NCBI GenBank assembly: GCA_037043455.1 | Contig: JAWPHD010011527.1 | Location: 19,135-83,134 of the forward strand | DNA: 64,000 bases | Direction: 5' to 3' | Source of the DNA: Cyrtodaria siliqua | Lineage: Eukaryota > Mollusca > Bivalvia > Adapedonta > Hiatellidae | Shown: piece by piece, positions 22,401 to 28,990 of the stretch | Layout of the letters: each line of letters begins with the position of its first letter | Numbering within the stretch: the stretch's first letter is position 1 | Position numbers and translations under genes: made by a program | Notes under the pieces: generated by a model | Database searches by the model: none | Told to the model about the DNA's origin: nothing | The model's input: only the letters and a program-made list of their open reading frames with translations

Positions 22401-24133
22401 ATCACAAAATATGCATTTCGCCAATAACAGAAATAGTCATTGCCTCCCTCTGTAGAAATGCAACCAGTTGAAACGTTCAACAAATATGACATTTTCCACG
22501 TGCTATACAGCAGCTGTTTACAAGAATGACGTATTCGGTAGAACTAATGTGTCTTTCTATAACATTCGCAACATATCGTACACTGCTTCGCAGCATTACA
22601 CGAATGTAATACGTATGTAATAGGTTTCCATATTGGTTACGTCATCGCACCTTAGATTCCCGCCAAACCAATTTTGCATTCGAAATCAAAGTTATCATCC
22701 AAATGTTGCAATGTTTATCAGCCGATTGCTCCATTAATAGTTTATTTACATGAAAGCAGTGATAAACCCTTCATCGACATTGTAAAAAACAAATAGTCAA
22801 CGCAAATTATACATCAACACGTGTAGTCAGCGGCCATATTGTTAACATAGCAACAGTGTACTATGTTCTGTGCCGTTGCCTTCCGGCTAACAGAATACAT
22901 TTTACATTGTGTTATAATCTGATAATAACAATTATACTAATATACCTGCTTATACATTGTGTTGTATTTTACATTGTACTAATATACCTCCGTATACAAT
23001 GTATTGTATTGAACATTATACTAATATGCCTGCGTATACATTTTATTGCATTTAACATAATGATAATATGCCCGCTTATACATTGTGTTGTATTTAACAT
23101 TATACTAATATACCTCCTTATACACTGTGTTGTATTTAACATTATACTAATATGCCTGCTTATACGTTGTACTGTATTTAACATTATACTAATATGTCTT
23201 CTTATACATTGTATTGTATTTAACATTATACTAATATGTCTGCTTCTACATTGTGTTGTATTTAACATTATACTAATATACCAGCTTATACATTGTGTTG
23301 TATTTAACATTATACTAATATGCCTGCTTATACGTTGTATTGTATTTAGCATTATACTAATATGCCTGCTTATACGTTGTATTGTATTTAACATTATAAT
23401 AATATGTCTGATTATATATTGTATTGTATTTAACATTATACTAGTATGCCTGTTTATACATTTGTTGCATTTAACATTATACAAATATACATGCTTATAC
23501 AGTGTGTTGTATTGACCATTATACTAATATGCCTGTTTATACATTGCATTGTATTTAACATTATACTAATATACCTGCTTATACATTGTATTGTATTCAA
23601 CATTATACTAGTATGCCTGTTTATACATTGTGTTGCATTTAACATTATACAAATATACGTGCTTATACATTGTGTTGTATTTAACATTATATTGATATGC
23701 CTGCTTATATACTTTTTTGTATTTAACATTATACAAATATACCTGTATTTAACATTATACAAATATACCTGCTTATACAGTGTGTTGTATTGAACCTTAT
23801 ACTAATATGCCTGCTAATACATTGTGTTGTATTTAACATTATACTAATATAACTGCTTATACATTATGTTGTATTTAACATTATACTAATATGCCTGCTT
23901 ATATATTGTTTTGTATTTAACATTATACAAATATACCTGCTTATACAGTGTGTTGTACTGAACCTTATACTAATATGCCTGCTTATACATTGTGTTGTAT
24001 TTAACATTATACTAATACGCCTGCTTATACATTGTGTTGTTTTTAACATTATACTAATATGAATTTGTAGCGACACTTACCTTGCTTCGACAGAAATGAG
24101 AAGGGCCAACAGGCCGACCCAAGCTCCTTTCAT
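656..24133 (-). CDS. CD109/TEP-like thioester-containing protein (alpha-2-macroglobulin family), N-terminal half, 17 exons, 3' end beyond window
   Basis: Secreted or surface-bound A2M-superfamily protein; relatives trap proteases or opsonise microbes. Coding joins on the minus strand, 5' to 3': 24133-24081, 21809-21649, 21368-21174, 20651-20581, 19761-19615, 17381-17342, 16176-16092, 15797-15683, 14957-14706, 13054-12851, 12342-12244, 11617-11555, 10229-10029, 7224-7075, 6609-6529, 4875-4806, 899-656. Every junction is GT-AG and every phase fits, giving about 743 residues. Seen in the translation: signal peptide 1-17; FIQTDKAIYKPGQTV at 123-137 (start of MG2); VLPKFDV at 223-229 (MG3); KYTYGKPVEG at 251-260; KPGLPYTAY at 365-373 (near start of MG4); LLAVDQSVLLMK at 592-603 (MG6); a Pro/Gly bait region about 663-722; VRVNFPETFIW at 728-738. 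These are family signatures. The thioester, C-terminal domains and any GPI signal are off the left edge. CD109/insect-TEP type is preferred over C3 because I see no complement-specific features such as an ANATO domain up to the edge, but the subfamily is inference. Confidence 0.93.
1547..1800. mobile_element. foldback/MITE-like element rich in cgtctttt motifs
   Basis: Left part holds 'cgacgccacgcacaaaaacg', right part 'cgtcttttcgcgtggcg', which is its near reverse complement; the 'gacgacaaaac' motif appears in both orientations. No coding signal: the overlapping reading frames on both strands are composition artefacts. Intron 16 of the TEP gene. Confidence 0.6.
2800..3550. repeat. tandem repeat, about 130-135 bp unit, 5-6 copies
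   Basis: Units contain 'tatgtcccaaagggtggg', 'gcagatgctggtt', 'tgttcatgtccattaagtg' and 'ggttatagggtgg', recurring near 2830, 2960, 3093, 3228, 3363 and 3485. Diverged copies in intron 16. Confidence 0.85.
3590..4065. repeat. bivalve-type repeat, about 180-bp unit, 2.5 copies
   Basis: Recurring 'gaccccaggatcatcatttg', 'tggtagagggcc' and 'ttgtaaa..tgtgaccccgggg' blocks. I recognise this wording as a very common dispersed repeat of bivalve genomes (from memory, unchecked). Short reading frames across it are not genes. Confidence 0.7.
4190..4335. repeat. low-complexity CA-rich and (AAT)n stretch
   Basis: 'cacacacatacacacccaca' followed after about 70 bp by 'aataataataataataa'. Simple repeats only. 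Confidence 0.8.
4340..4440 (-). repeat. tRNA-like SINE head (fragment)
   Basis: On the minus strand 'gtgggttcaaatctc' fits a pol III B box, with a degenerate A-box-like region about 45 bases upstream. The acceptor stem is not complementary, so this is a SINE or tRNA relic and not a tRNA gene. Related heads occur at 47480 and 52170. Confidence 0.45.
4555..4680. repeat. intronic repeat, partner of 12440-12560
   Basis: Shares 'atataacttacatat', 'ccagcc', 'tcgaattaa.agttacca' in the same order and orientation with 12440-12560, clearly diverged. On the minus strand both end in ATATGTAAGTTATA, which looks like a splice donor. Lies just 3' of exon 16 in intron 16. Confidence 0.6.
4806..4875 (-). 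CDS. TEP gene exon 16 (just before bait)
   Basis: 70 bp, residues 640-662: TNGLAIISDVYSFGYSHIKR and QIG, equivalent to the family's 'AGLVILTDA' segment that precedes the bait. Acceptor TTCTTTTCAG, donor GTGAGT. Ends phase 1 with T; joining to exon 17 makes a TGT (Cys) codon across the junction. Confidence 0.84.
5352..5490 (+). repeat. single copy of the 55.0-55.65 kb tandem repeat
   Basis: Matches the long tandem unit at 55020-55650: 'aaaggggaacgcatggaatc', 'gaaaagtagaagactcg', 'gtctgttcgttagaggtaat' and 'ctagtaccggcttaagcga' occur in the same order. Intron 15 of the TEP gene. Confidence 0.75.
5890..6032. repeat. tandem duplication of about 70-80 bp
   Basis: 'tccagtcaccataaaagcgaaaggtgaag' and 'ctagtcaccacacaagagaaaggtgaag' each lead into 'tgttgtgactggctgtaga' and 'tcgattactaat'. 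The second copy carries about 8 extra bases. Confidence 0.8.
6529..6609 (-). CDS. TEP gene exon 15 (MG6 to bait)
   Basis: 81 bp, 27 codons, residues 613-639: VVSALKSASAPTSNFYTQHT and on to GGILRN. Follows GNDIEQGD as the family's 'DV...L..Y' segment does. Acceptor TCTTTTAG, donor GTAAGC, phase 0 at both ends. Confidence 0.83.
6716..6930. repeat. microsatellite: (AC)n/(ACGC)n then (AGT)n with GTG and AGC variants
   Basis: About 55 bp of 'cacacaaacacgcacgtacg' followed by about 150 bp of tagtag with internal gtggtg and gcagca runs. Poly-Ser and poly-Leu reading frames over it are artefacts. Intron 14 of the TEP gene. Confidence 0.95.
7075..7224 (-). CDS. TEP gene exon 14 (MG6)
   Basis: 150 bp, 50 codons, residues 563-612: VSLNFNATTAEPGNAISLRI, then LLAVDQSVLLMKKGNDIEQG. 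The LAVDQSVLLLK-like string is diagnostic of MG6 in CD109/TEPs. Acceptor TTTTACAG, donor GTAAGT, phase 0. Confidence 0.94.
7262..7326 (-). repeat. tRNA-like SINE head
   Basis: Minus strand: 'ggcggtggcttaagtg' (A-box-like) and 'gattcgaactcc' (B-box-like) with about 30 bases between. No closing acceptor stem. Intron 13. Confidence 0.45.
7695..8082. mobile_element. mariner-like MITE with long terminal inverted repeats
   Basis: Left end 'tagtgaagcgaaaaaaaaac' then 'gcaactcgggcatttccg'; right end 'cattcccgagttgcg' then 'tttctttttcgcttcagta', its reverse complement with few changes. Ends are flanked by TA, as in Tc1/mariner target duplications. About 385 bp, no transposase. A diverged end-like piece is at about 8893-8935. 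Intron 13. Confidence 0.7.
8149..8300 (+). mobile_element. SINE copy (tRNA-derived, family also at 26552)
   Basis: 'ccgtggccggaatagcg', 'ctctcaccgctgcg' and 'ttcgaatcccactggg' correspond to A and B boxes. The downstream part ('agtgagaaaatgtcgac', 'gtatacagcactagtttt') matches 26552-26830. Intron 13. Confidence 0.7.
8300..10028. other. rest of intron 13, no gene seen
   Basis: AT-rich sequence with a small duplication 'tgacatatcagtgtatggca' near 9717-9765. Reading frames on both strands near 8411-8814 have no recognisable family, and exon 13 joins exon 14 perfectly without them. Confidence 0.6.
10029..10229 (-). CDS. TEP gene exon 13 (MG5)
   Basis: 201 bp, 67 codons, residues 496-562. It begins VMSNGRAVDSGHV, contains FPVSVAMEPYAQLVVYFF and a possible glycosylation site NST, and ends FKNK. 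This is the conserved 'M.P.A.LLVYY' part of MG5. Acceptor TTTTGTAG, donor GTAAGT. A 33-bp minisatellite starts about 40 bp upstream of its acceptor. Confidence 0.93.
10268..11235. repeat. 33-bp minisatellite, about 24 copies, interrupted by a SINE
   Basis: Consensus like 'aaagacgagtaatcaaacg' plus 'tctgttcactgatt'; about 20 copies from 10268 to 10935 and 3-4 more after the SINE (11131-11235). The unit is a multiple of three, so long reading frames (211 codons on the minus strand) arise by chance. Intron 12. Confidence 0.95.
10936..11130 (+). mobile_element. tRNA-derived SINE inserted in the 33-bp minisatellite
   Basis: Starts 'tgtggtctagtggtagagcg' (A box), then 'gtgggttcgattcccgcc' (B box), then a body with 'tgagcaagacactttatc' and 'gtactggttctactcagg', similar to the central domain of V-type SINEs. 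Minisatellite copies lie on both sides. It has no tRNA acceptor stem. Confidence 0.8.
11555..11617 (-). CDS. TEP gene exon 12 (start of MG5)
   Basis: 63 bp, 21 codons, residues 475-495: VGSDVEFNILSVEPMTNMLY plus I. This is the 'VG..V.F.V.S.EP' start of MG5. Acceptor TGATTAG, donor GTAAGT, phase 0. Confidence 0.9.
12244..12342 (-). CDS. TEP gene exon 11 (end of MG4)
   Basis: 99 bp, 33 codons, residues 442-474: IHYKGLTATSNINKYSATQK and on to MVSAGAA. Matches the 'Y.GL' stretch between MG4 and MG5. Acceptor TTGTGTAG, donor GTAAGT, phase 0. Confidence 0.87.
12440..12560. repeat. intronic repeat, partner of 4555-4680
   Basis: See the partner entry. It begins in an (AT)n run (12429-12446) and carries 'acttacatatgttgag' and 'cgaattaagagttaccatt'. 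Intron 10 of the TEP gene. Confidence 0.6.
12851..13054 (-). CDS. TEP gene exon 10 (MG4)
   Basis: 204 bp, 68 codons, residues 374-441. It begins ATITQADGRPIFSVDQDI, the MG4 'PDG.P' region, contains SPTNDGTLKLVTDTP, and ends SLHFE. Acceptor CTTTTAG, donor GTAAGC, phase 0 at both ends. Confidence 0.92.
13368..13410. repeat. (CA)n microsatellite
   Basis: About 42 bp of uninterrupted ca followed by cgcacacgcacaca. Intron 9. Confidence 0.97.
14706..14957 (-). CDS. TEP gene exon 9 (MG3 to MG4)
   Basis: 252 bp, 84 codons, residues 290-373. It begins INGEVDVTIPL and ends SYFKPGLPYTAY, the string that precedes MG4. Acceptor TTTTAG, donor GTAAGT. A second copy of the donor sequence lies 32 bp downstream (exon edge would be 14674); using it would add 32 bp and break the frame. 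Confidence 0.93.
15683..15797 (-). CDS. TEP gene exon 8 (MG3)
   Basis: 115 bp, residues 251-289. It begins KYTYGKPVEGTVLVRADL, the classic A2M-family MG3 string, and ends in NVT just before GTAAGT, phase 0. The acceptor AAG is preceded by TTTATTG, a weak pyrimidine tract. Confidence 0.93.
16092..16176 (-). CDS. TEP gene exon 7 (start of MG3)
   Basis: 85 bp, residues about 223-250: VLPKFDVHVVTPPYVLTSDK and on to ITVNA. VLPKFDV is a hallmark of the MG3 start. Acceptor TTTTTAAAG, donor GTAAGT, ends phase 2. Confidence 0.93.
16465..16535 (-). repeat. tRNA-like SINE head
   Basis: Minus strand: 'gtggcgcgttagcatcgcag' (A box) and 'gcgttcaatcccag' (B box), right spacing, no pairing acceptor stem. 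Intron 6. Confidence 0.5.
17342..17381 (-). CDS. TEP gene exon 6 (MG2/MG3 linker)
   Basis: A 40-bp micro-exon, residues 210-222: IQYETKAFTIAEY, equivalent to the F-x-V-x-E-Y before VLPKF in the family. Acceptor TTTTTTCAG, donor GTAATT. Too short for simple ORF finding; supported by phase and family alignment. Confidence 0.85.
17382..19614. other. intron 5, no gene or clear repeat seen
   Basis: 2.2 kb of AT-rich sequence between exons 5 and 6. Three plus-strand reading frames of 68-74 codons (17901, 18183, 18546) show no recognisable family or splice support. Confidence 0.6.
19615..19761 (-). CDS. TEP gene exon 5 (MG2)
   Basis: 147 bp, 49 codons, residues 161-209. It begins DPKGNKIKQW, a conserved MG2 string in CD109/TEPs, and continues through ILGDWMIHVKTN. 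Acceptor TATTTTAG, donor GTATGT, phase 0 at both ends. Confidence 0.93.
20053..20140 (-). mobile_element. short 3'-end fragment of the 44-58 kb RT element
   Basis: 'gaaataaaaaaagatcggac', 'agggaaagtagcgttcaagg' and 'acaaaacacagaaacaaaca' match 56504-56580 (3' end of the minus-strand RT element). Its 3' end agrees with the other copies and the rest is missing, as after 5' truncation in reverse transcription. Diverged pieces of similar wording lie at 20255-20290 and 20365-20425. Intron 4. Confidence 0.75.
20581..20651 (-). CDS. TEP gene exon 4 (MG2)
   Basis: 71 bp, residues 137-160: VRFRAFGIFSNMTVFTG and following, the usual continuation of MG2. Acceptor TCATTGCAG, donor GTAAGTT, ends phase 0. 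Possible N-glycosylation sites are NMT and NVS. Confidence 0.9.
21174..21368 (-). CDS. TEP gene exon 3 (end of MG1 and start of MG2)
   Basis: 195 bp, residues about 72-136. It ends in FIQTDKAIYKPGQT, the most diagnostic string of the A2M/CD109/TEP family, which is completed to ...PGQTVRFRAFG by exon 4. A donor GTTTGG follows; it is a weaker donor than at the other exons, but the protein match fixes it. Confidence 0.93.
21649..21809 (-). CDS. TEP gene exon 2 (MG1 domain)
   Basis: 161 bp, residues about 18-71. It begins STHTIVVPKSIVPG after TTTGTTTAG and contains FTFLSPNDQDVHVQIDL, the beta-strand pattern expected of MG1. It ends at CAAG before GTAAGAG, phase 1. It matches the phases of both neighbours. 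Confidence 0.87.
22905..24062. repeat. 42-bp minisatellite, about 27 copies
   Basis: Unit 'taatatgcctgcttatacat' plus 'tgtgttgtatttaacattatac', ending about 20 bp from the donor of exon 1. 42 is a multiple of three, which explains reading frames up to 219 codons on both strands; they are not genes. Intron 1. Confidence 0.95.
24081..24133 (-). CDS. TEP gene exon 1 (start codon and signal peptide)
   Basis: ATG at 24133-24131 in a CCAAAATGA context with A at -3. It encodes MKGAWVGLLALLISVEA, a short positive N-region and a hydrophobic core, which reads as a secretion signal. It ends with two bases of the next codon before GTAAGTG. A pyrimidine-rich AG just upstream (exon edge 24161) could be an acceptor for a 5' UTR intron. 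Confidence 0.88.
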
Positions 24134-24469
24134 TTTGGATTGCTTTGAAAATGTTGTGAATCTTAAATAAATATAAATAAAGACACAAGGCATGCGAAAA
24201 ATAGTGTATGCTCCGTTTCAGTATATACACTCGCTACTGTTGGAACTGCTTTGACCATATAAAATGATGTTTTAAGTGTGTGTTTCGTTTAATAGTTACG
24301 TGGCACTATGCCAAAGGGAGTGGTTATAATTCTAAGTTTTTTTTATGTAATATAATACCATTACATCATATCAAAAGGGTACATCGTACTATTCCTCCGA
24401 TCATATGCACAACATAGTAGACTATATTTCTATTTCGAGTATCCGGTGTTCTGATTGATTAGCTTATAC

Positions 24470-24758
24470 ATACGGTGTCCTGTTAGGGCCATGTTACCAT
24501 CGCATGTTACCATCGACCATCGACCTTTGTCAATGGTCGATGGTAAGATGCGATGCTCGATGGTAAGATGCGATGGTCGATGGTCCATCGCATCTTACCA
24601 TCGACCATTTGCATCTTACCATCGCATCTTACCATCGACCATCGCATCTTACCATCGCATCTTACCATCGACCATCGAATCTTACCATCGACCATTGACC
24701 TAGGTCGATGCTCGATGGTAAGATGCGATGGTAACATGGCCCTAACAGGACACCGTAT
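24470..24758. mobile_element. 288-bp foldback (palindromic) element
   Basis: Left end 'tacggtgtcctgttagggcc' then 'atgttaccatcgca' is the exact reverse complement of the right end 'tgcgatggtaacat' then 'ggccctaacaggacaccgta'. The interior is made of 'catcgcatcttaccatcgac' and its complement in alternation, so the whole element can fold on itself. It lies about 340 bp upstream of the TEP start codon. Confidence 0.9.
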
Positions 24759-24954
24759 ATACAGGTGGCACGGTTGACCTCGGAGAGCAAAAGGTCGCGT
24801 TAATATGACAAAGGTTTCAATAAATGTTTTGTTTGTTTGTAACAGACAGAAGTCGAGCGTGTGTTACTAATTTTAATGTCTATTGCTTCGGGTTCATTAC
24901 ACTTCATGTTACACTTTCTGTCTTTTTTCTTTTTTTTCAATTCCAAACCCTGTA

Positions 24955-25020
24955 TGGGGGGGGGGGGGGGGGGGGGCGGGGGGGTATCCTTCTTCTTCTT
25001 CTTTCTTTCTTTTTAATATT
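24955..25020. repeat. poly-G tract and CTT-rich tract
   Basis: About 22 G with one C inside a 30-bp G tract at 24956-24985, then ttcttcttctttctttct. Purine/pyrimidine asymmetric DNA. Confidence 0.9.
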
Positions 25021-25253
25021 TCAATTATTTGTTTACTTAAAAACCTTTATTGGTGACATATGAAACCGCGACACATAGATAAGTCTTAGATTTACGGTTG
25101 TGAAAACATAAAAGTTCAGCGATAACTTTAACGTGCAGCGGGTATGGCCCTCCCTGTAATGGGATCGACGGCTTTACACTCCACTTGAAAAAAGGCATAG
25201 TTTCAAAATACCTTGCACGAGTAAACTACTGCGGGAGAATATTTTAAAAACGC

Positions 25254-25323
25254 ACTGTGATTCGAACCCGAAACCTTTTGAAAGAGTTGCAAAGATGCTA
25301 ACCAATCGGCCACCGCAACTTTT
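25254..25323 (-). repeat. tRNA-like SINE head
   Basis: Minus strand: 'ggtggccgattggttagcat' (A box) and 'ggtttcgggttcgaatcac' (B box). This is the best-preserved tRNA-like head in the window, but the 5' GTTGCGG has no complement 3' of the T arm, so it is a SINE relic. Confidence 0.55.
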
Positions 25324-25401
25324 TGTATGTAAACATGTGTAGATAATGTTACTTATTAGATTTATAAGGATTTCTCAGTGACATATTTTTAATATCAGAC
25401 A

Positions 25402-25470
25402 AAAGTGATATCGTCACACCAGTGATGATATCAATTTTCTATATCGTCACTGGTGTGACGATATCACTTT
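25402..25470. repeat. 69-bp near-perfect hairpin
   Basis: Arm 'aaagtgatatcgtcacacca' then 'gtgatgatat', about 10 bp of loop, then 'atatcgtcac' and 'tggtgtgacgatatcacttt'. Could be a minimal foldback element or a cruciform-forming site. Confidence 0.9.
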
Positions 25471-25603
25471 GATGGAACTACTTTTTTACCATTTTTGTAT
25501 TTAATGGTCCTGTACATTGCTACTGCTTTCAACCAGCAAATAATTTTAACGGCTCATTTCAGAATCTGCCAAATGTATTCATACGCGAGGTCACCTTACA
25601 ATG

Positions 25604-25650
25604 TTGGGGGTGGGAGTGGGGGTGGTGGGGGGAGTTAGGGGTGTTTGGGT
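25604..25650 (+). other. G-rich tract with G-quadruplex potential
   Basis: Five or more runs of three or more G separated by one to six bases (gttgggggtgggagtggggg, then gtggtggggggagttaggg). Confidence 0.6.
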
Positions 25651-25687
25651 TGTGGAGTATTTGCAATTAAATATCCCTAAAATATCG

Positions 25688-25862
25688 CTGATATGTATAT
25701 AATAAACAGAATAATCAACAGTCTCAGTGTGACTCGAAAAATATGTCACTCGAACACGTAATTCTGTTAAAAAACTCGTACTCTTTTTTTTAACCGAATT
25801 ACATGTTCTCGTAACATATTTTCCTATCACACTGAGATTGTTGATTATTCTCTCTATATATA
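25688..25862. mobile_element. inverted-repeat MITE, about 175 bp
   Basis: Left arm 'agaataatcaacagtctcag' then 'tgtgactcgaaaaatatg'; right arm reads 'catattttcctatcacactg' then 'agattgttgattattct'. About 60 bp arms with several mismatches around a 'gtactcttttttttaacc' centre. Confidence 0.8.
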
Positions 25863-26229
25863 AACGGGGTATAATTCCCCCCGAAGTCATGTTCATTGTG
25901 TCATTTTTGCCATGTTCATTAAAATTCTTAATCGTCATCCCTGTATTGTTTCATGTGCTTCTTGAGTCGTGGCAGAACACAATGCTCGTGGCTCCAGTGA
26001 AAGATGGAGTGTTTACAGTAGAATTTGCAACAACTGCAGTTCTGCAGATCAGCTCTGCAATTCTGCAGATGAGAAGGATCTATGCCCATTCTGCATATGT
26101 TTTATCTAGAAACAAATGGAGAGCGAGCCTGATCATTTCTGTTGGGGCCATATAATCATTTTGTGGTGGCGTGCCGTTAAATTCCAATTCGGCTAAACTC
26201 CGACTTCATTCCGTCCATTACATTTTTTT

Positions 26230-26440
26230 AAATTATCGTGCCTTTGATGGGGATGTAAACTGCTCGGTCACGTGTATCATCTGAGCACATTAAAAAACCC
26301 TAGGAATAAATTCGTTAGGAAGTTTAGGGCAGGATCCAGGATTCCTATTCAGCATTGCCTGTCTATGGGCGGCTCTAAATAACCTATATTATGTTGATGA
26401 GCCGTTAAAAACATTCAATTCAATATTCCGTCACTTCTCA
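26230..26440 (+). repeat. SINE-like tail fragment
   Basis: 'cagcattgcctgtctatggg', then 'gttgatgagccgttaaaaac' and 'attcaattcaata' resemble the 3' part of a bivalve SINE ending in short repeats. Assignment from memory of the wording only. Confidence 0.35.
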
Positions 26441-26551
26441 CTCTTCCCGACTAATATTTACATACATGCAGTCAAACAAATTGTTTTAATTTCAAAAGTA
26501 TGTTCTAAAACGATGTAAAACTCCATTCAAATCAAATCAAATGAATCGTCT

Positions 26552-26990
26552 CCATGGCCGAATGCCTAACAATGTTTCGTTGTAAACCTTCGCCTCTCAC
26601 CGCTGCGGGTTCGAATCCCACTATGAGTTTGACTTGTAAGTGAGGAAATATCGACTCTTACGGATGGCGGGAGGTGTACAGTACTGGTTCTACCTAGGAA
26701 AAGTAGGTGGTCTGCCCCCACCACAAAAAATCGATATATAACCTTACATGTGTTGAAAATGACGTAGTACACCATACAAACAAAACAAGCAAACTTTTTT
26801 AAAACGCAGTCGTCATAAGGCCCCATTTAATAAATGAATAAGTGAGTGAGCGAGCAAGAGAGTCAGCGAGCGAGCGAGAGAATGAGTGAGCCAGCCAGCC
26901 AGCCAGTCACTCAGTCAGTCAATCAGTGAATAATTAATGGTGTTTTAAGGCCCAATGTAATGAATGAATTAATTAATTAATTAACACATA
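26552..26990 (+). mobile_element. SINE with simple-repeat tail
   Basis: 'catggccgaatgcctaacaa', 'ctctcaccgctgcgggttcg', 'aatcccactatgag', then 'tgtacagtactggttctacc' and 'gtcgtcataaggccccattt', followed by a tail of gagtgagcgagc, (ccag)n and (attaa)n repeats. Same family as 8149-8300. Confidence 0.75.
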
Positions 26991-27353
26991 AGTAGGTCAT
27001 ATTGTGCGCAAAACCCATGGAAGCAAAGGAAAGAAGTAAATATAAAGAAATGACATTCATGTCAACAACAAAGATGTATTTATAGTAACACGTGTTAGTT
27101 GCAACAAACAAAGCATTCAAGCAAACCTTTGTCAAGATAACGCTAAATTTTGATACGAAAGGTAAACCGTGCTGCCGCTAGGATTTTCACTGTATATAAC
27201 AATTAGATACCTAATTATAGCCGTAGCTCACATTTTTCATTATTGTTCAACATCGAATTTCTTCTCTTAATTGGTATGTCGTTAAATGTAAGTAATCGTT
27301 TGTAATAATATTAGCATTATATCAAAGAAAAAAACATGCATGTTTTCACTTAC

Positions 27354-27420
27354 CGTTTACTTTGAATAATGCTGTTAATCAGTGTCCTACTTTAAGGTCT
27401 CTAAGACGCCTCGCACAATG
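27354..27420 (-). promoter_or_regulatory. candidate 5' UTR exon of the TEP gene
   Basis: On the minus strand a good donor (AACG before GTAAGTG, exon edge 27354) follows a non-coding stretch. A T-rich acceptor (edge 24161) stands 28 bases before the start codon, so a leader intron of about 3.2 kb is possible. The 5' limit given is arbitrary. Transcripts would decide. Confidence 0.25.
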
Positions 27421-27439
27421 TCTTAAATACCAAAAATGA

Positions 27440-28700
27440 CATACTAAACGGCCTTCGTATGCCTTTCCTTTCTTATCAATAAGATCAGAGTATGTAGGTC
27501 CATACGAAACCGTGATAGTGGCTCAGACTTGTGTAGTTGATGGAAGACAAGGTATTATTACCAAATGCAAGGACCCTACTTATCGGCGGGAATAGCTAGA
27601 TTTTAGGGAGTGTCGGCACTATTGACGACATTCCCTTTGCAAACGAATTCCGGTGAACGATGTAACAGAATATAGGTGGGTTGGGATGGGGAGTCAACTT
27701 AATAATCAAAGCACTGAAAGTGCTGATGGACTTAATAATCAAAGCACTGAAAGTGCTGATGGACGGTGCCACTCAGAAAGAATTGATTCCGAAAAAAACC
27801 GGGTTTGCGTACTAAGGTGGCGAACATTGGTGCAGCATATTACTGAAATCGGATGAGGCATTACCAAAGTTATGGGACGGACGGAAGGACGGACCACAGA
27901 CCTTATAACATAATATATATGTGGACAGACGGACAACGGCAATTCTATATCCCTCCGCCTAATCGGCTGGGGATAAAAAGTGAAGTTATGTAGAAATATT
28001 TAAATTTTATAAGTGTCAAAGGGGAATAATTGTAAAATGAAAATGTCAGAGAAAGTTGGTCACAAGATACGTATACATGAGACTTTCGAAAACCAATCAG
28101 ATTCAATCATGCATGACAGAGTTATTGCCACTTGAATGTCTAAAAAAATAGGATTTATACAAGGACGTTTTCGGTAGCGATATAATTAAAACAGAACCGA
28201 CTTCATTGAATCAGGATATAAAAAAATAAATAATAGTAATAATAAATACATGTAGTCTGATGAAACGGTATTCAGAGTTTCTATGTATTTTCTAAATTCC
28301 TTAAAGATAAATGCTTTTTAAACACAATATTGATAATGGTAATAAAATGTGATAAAATGCCATTGTTACTACGTAATAATTATAACTATTCCACTGTAAT
28401 ATATGTATTTATTCTCTAAATGAAGTATGTTTGTTTGTACTCTTCTCTGAAATATTTTGTGTCTTGTATGACGCCTTATTTAGACAATAAAAATGTAAAT
28501 GTTATGCCAAATAAAATATTGAAATGAAATGAACTGATTTGATGAAAATATTGTATGGTTTGATAAAGAGATGTCTGTGGTATATAGTTATATAATCTCT
28601 TCTACTCGCGAATTTATGAACGGCCTTTGATAGTTACCATGATGTAATGTGATAAAAGGTTTCAATTTAATATGGTAATCGAATTACTTACTATTCAAAT
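27440..28700. other. intergenic, no gene seen
   Basis: AT-rich. Contains a 33-bp tandem duplication 'cttaataatcaaagcactga' plus 'aagtgctgatgga' (27696-27761) and, at 27857-27960, a stretch with 'gggacggacggaaggacgga' and 'tccctccgcctaatcgg' of a kind common in mollusc repeats. Confidence 0.5.
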
Positions 28701-28714
28701 GTACGTACTGCACG

Positions 28715-28990
28715 GATTCTATTTATTATCCAATTACATCTGATATATATCTATTTCATGTATGCATGCTAATTGTTCTAATATATGATATAAATACATT
28801 AATCCACATTATCGTTTGTCGTTATATACATCCTTAATACACTGATAATATATCGATAATCTCTATTAGATTCGTTACTAAACTATTAATTGCTACTTTC
28901 GGTATTCTCCGTACTACGCACCTGCTGTTTTTGTTTTATTTCGGAATGTACGGTATGGTACGACTTTTACTCCCAACCTCATGCGGACTC
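28715..28990. repeat. interspersed repeat, related to 36240-36900 and 35440-35540
   Basis: 'ttatccaattacatctgata', 'catgctaattgttctaatat', 'tttcggtattctccgtacta' and 'ttcggaatgtacggtatggt' recur in order at 36240-36900, where about 430 bp of extra sequence intervenes. Its end recurs inverted at 35440-35540. Confidence 0.7.

Noticed and set aside
22856..23515. 219-codon plus-strand and 171-codon minus-strand frames with 14-residue repeats
   Set aside because: Product of the 42-bp minisatellite in intron 1; both strands are open for the same arithmetic reason.
24455..24777. Overlapping reading frames of 74-82 codons on both strands
   Set aside because: They come from the palindromic 'catcgcatcttaccatcgac' repeats of the foldback element.
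25254..25323. tRNA gene on the minus strand
   Set aside because: Good A and B boxes, but the 5' GTTGCGG has no complementary 3' end, and similar heads occur elsewhere as repeat parts.
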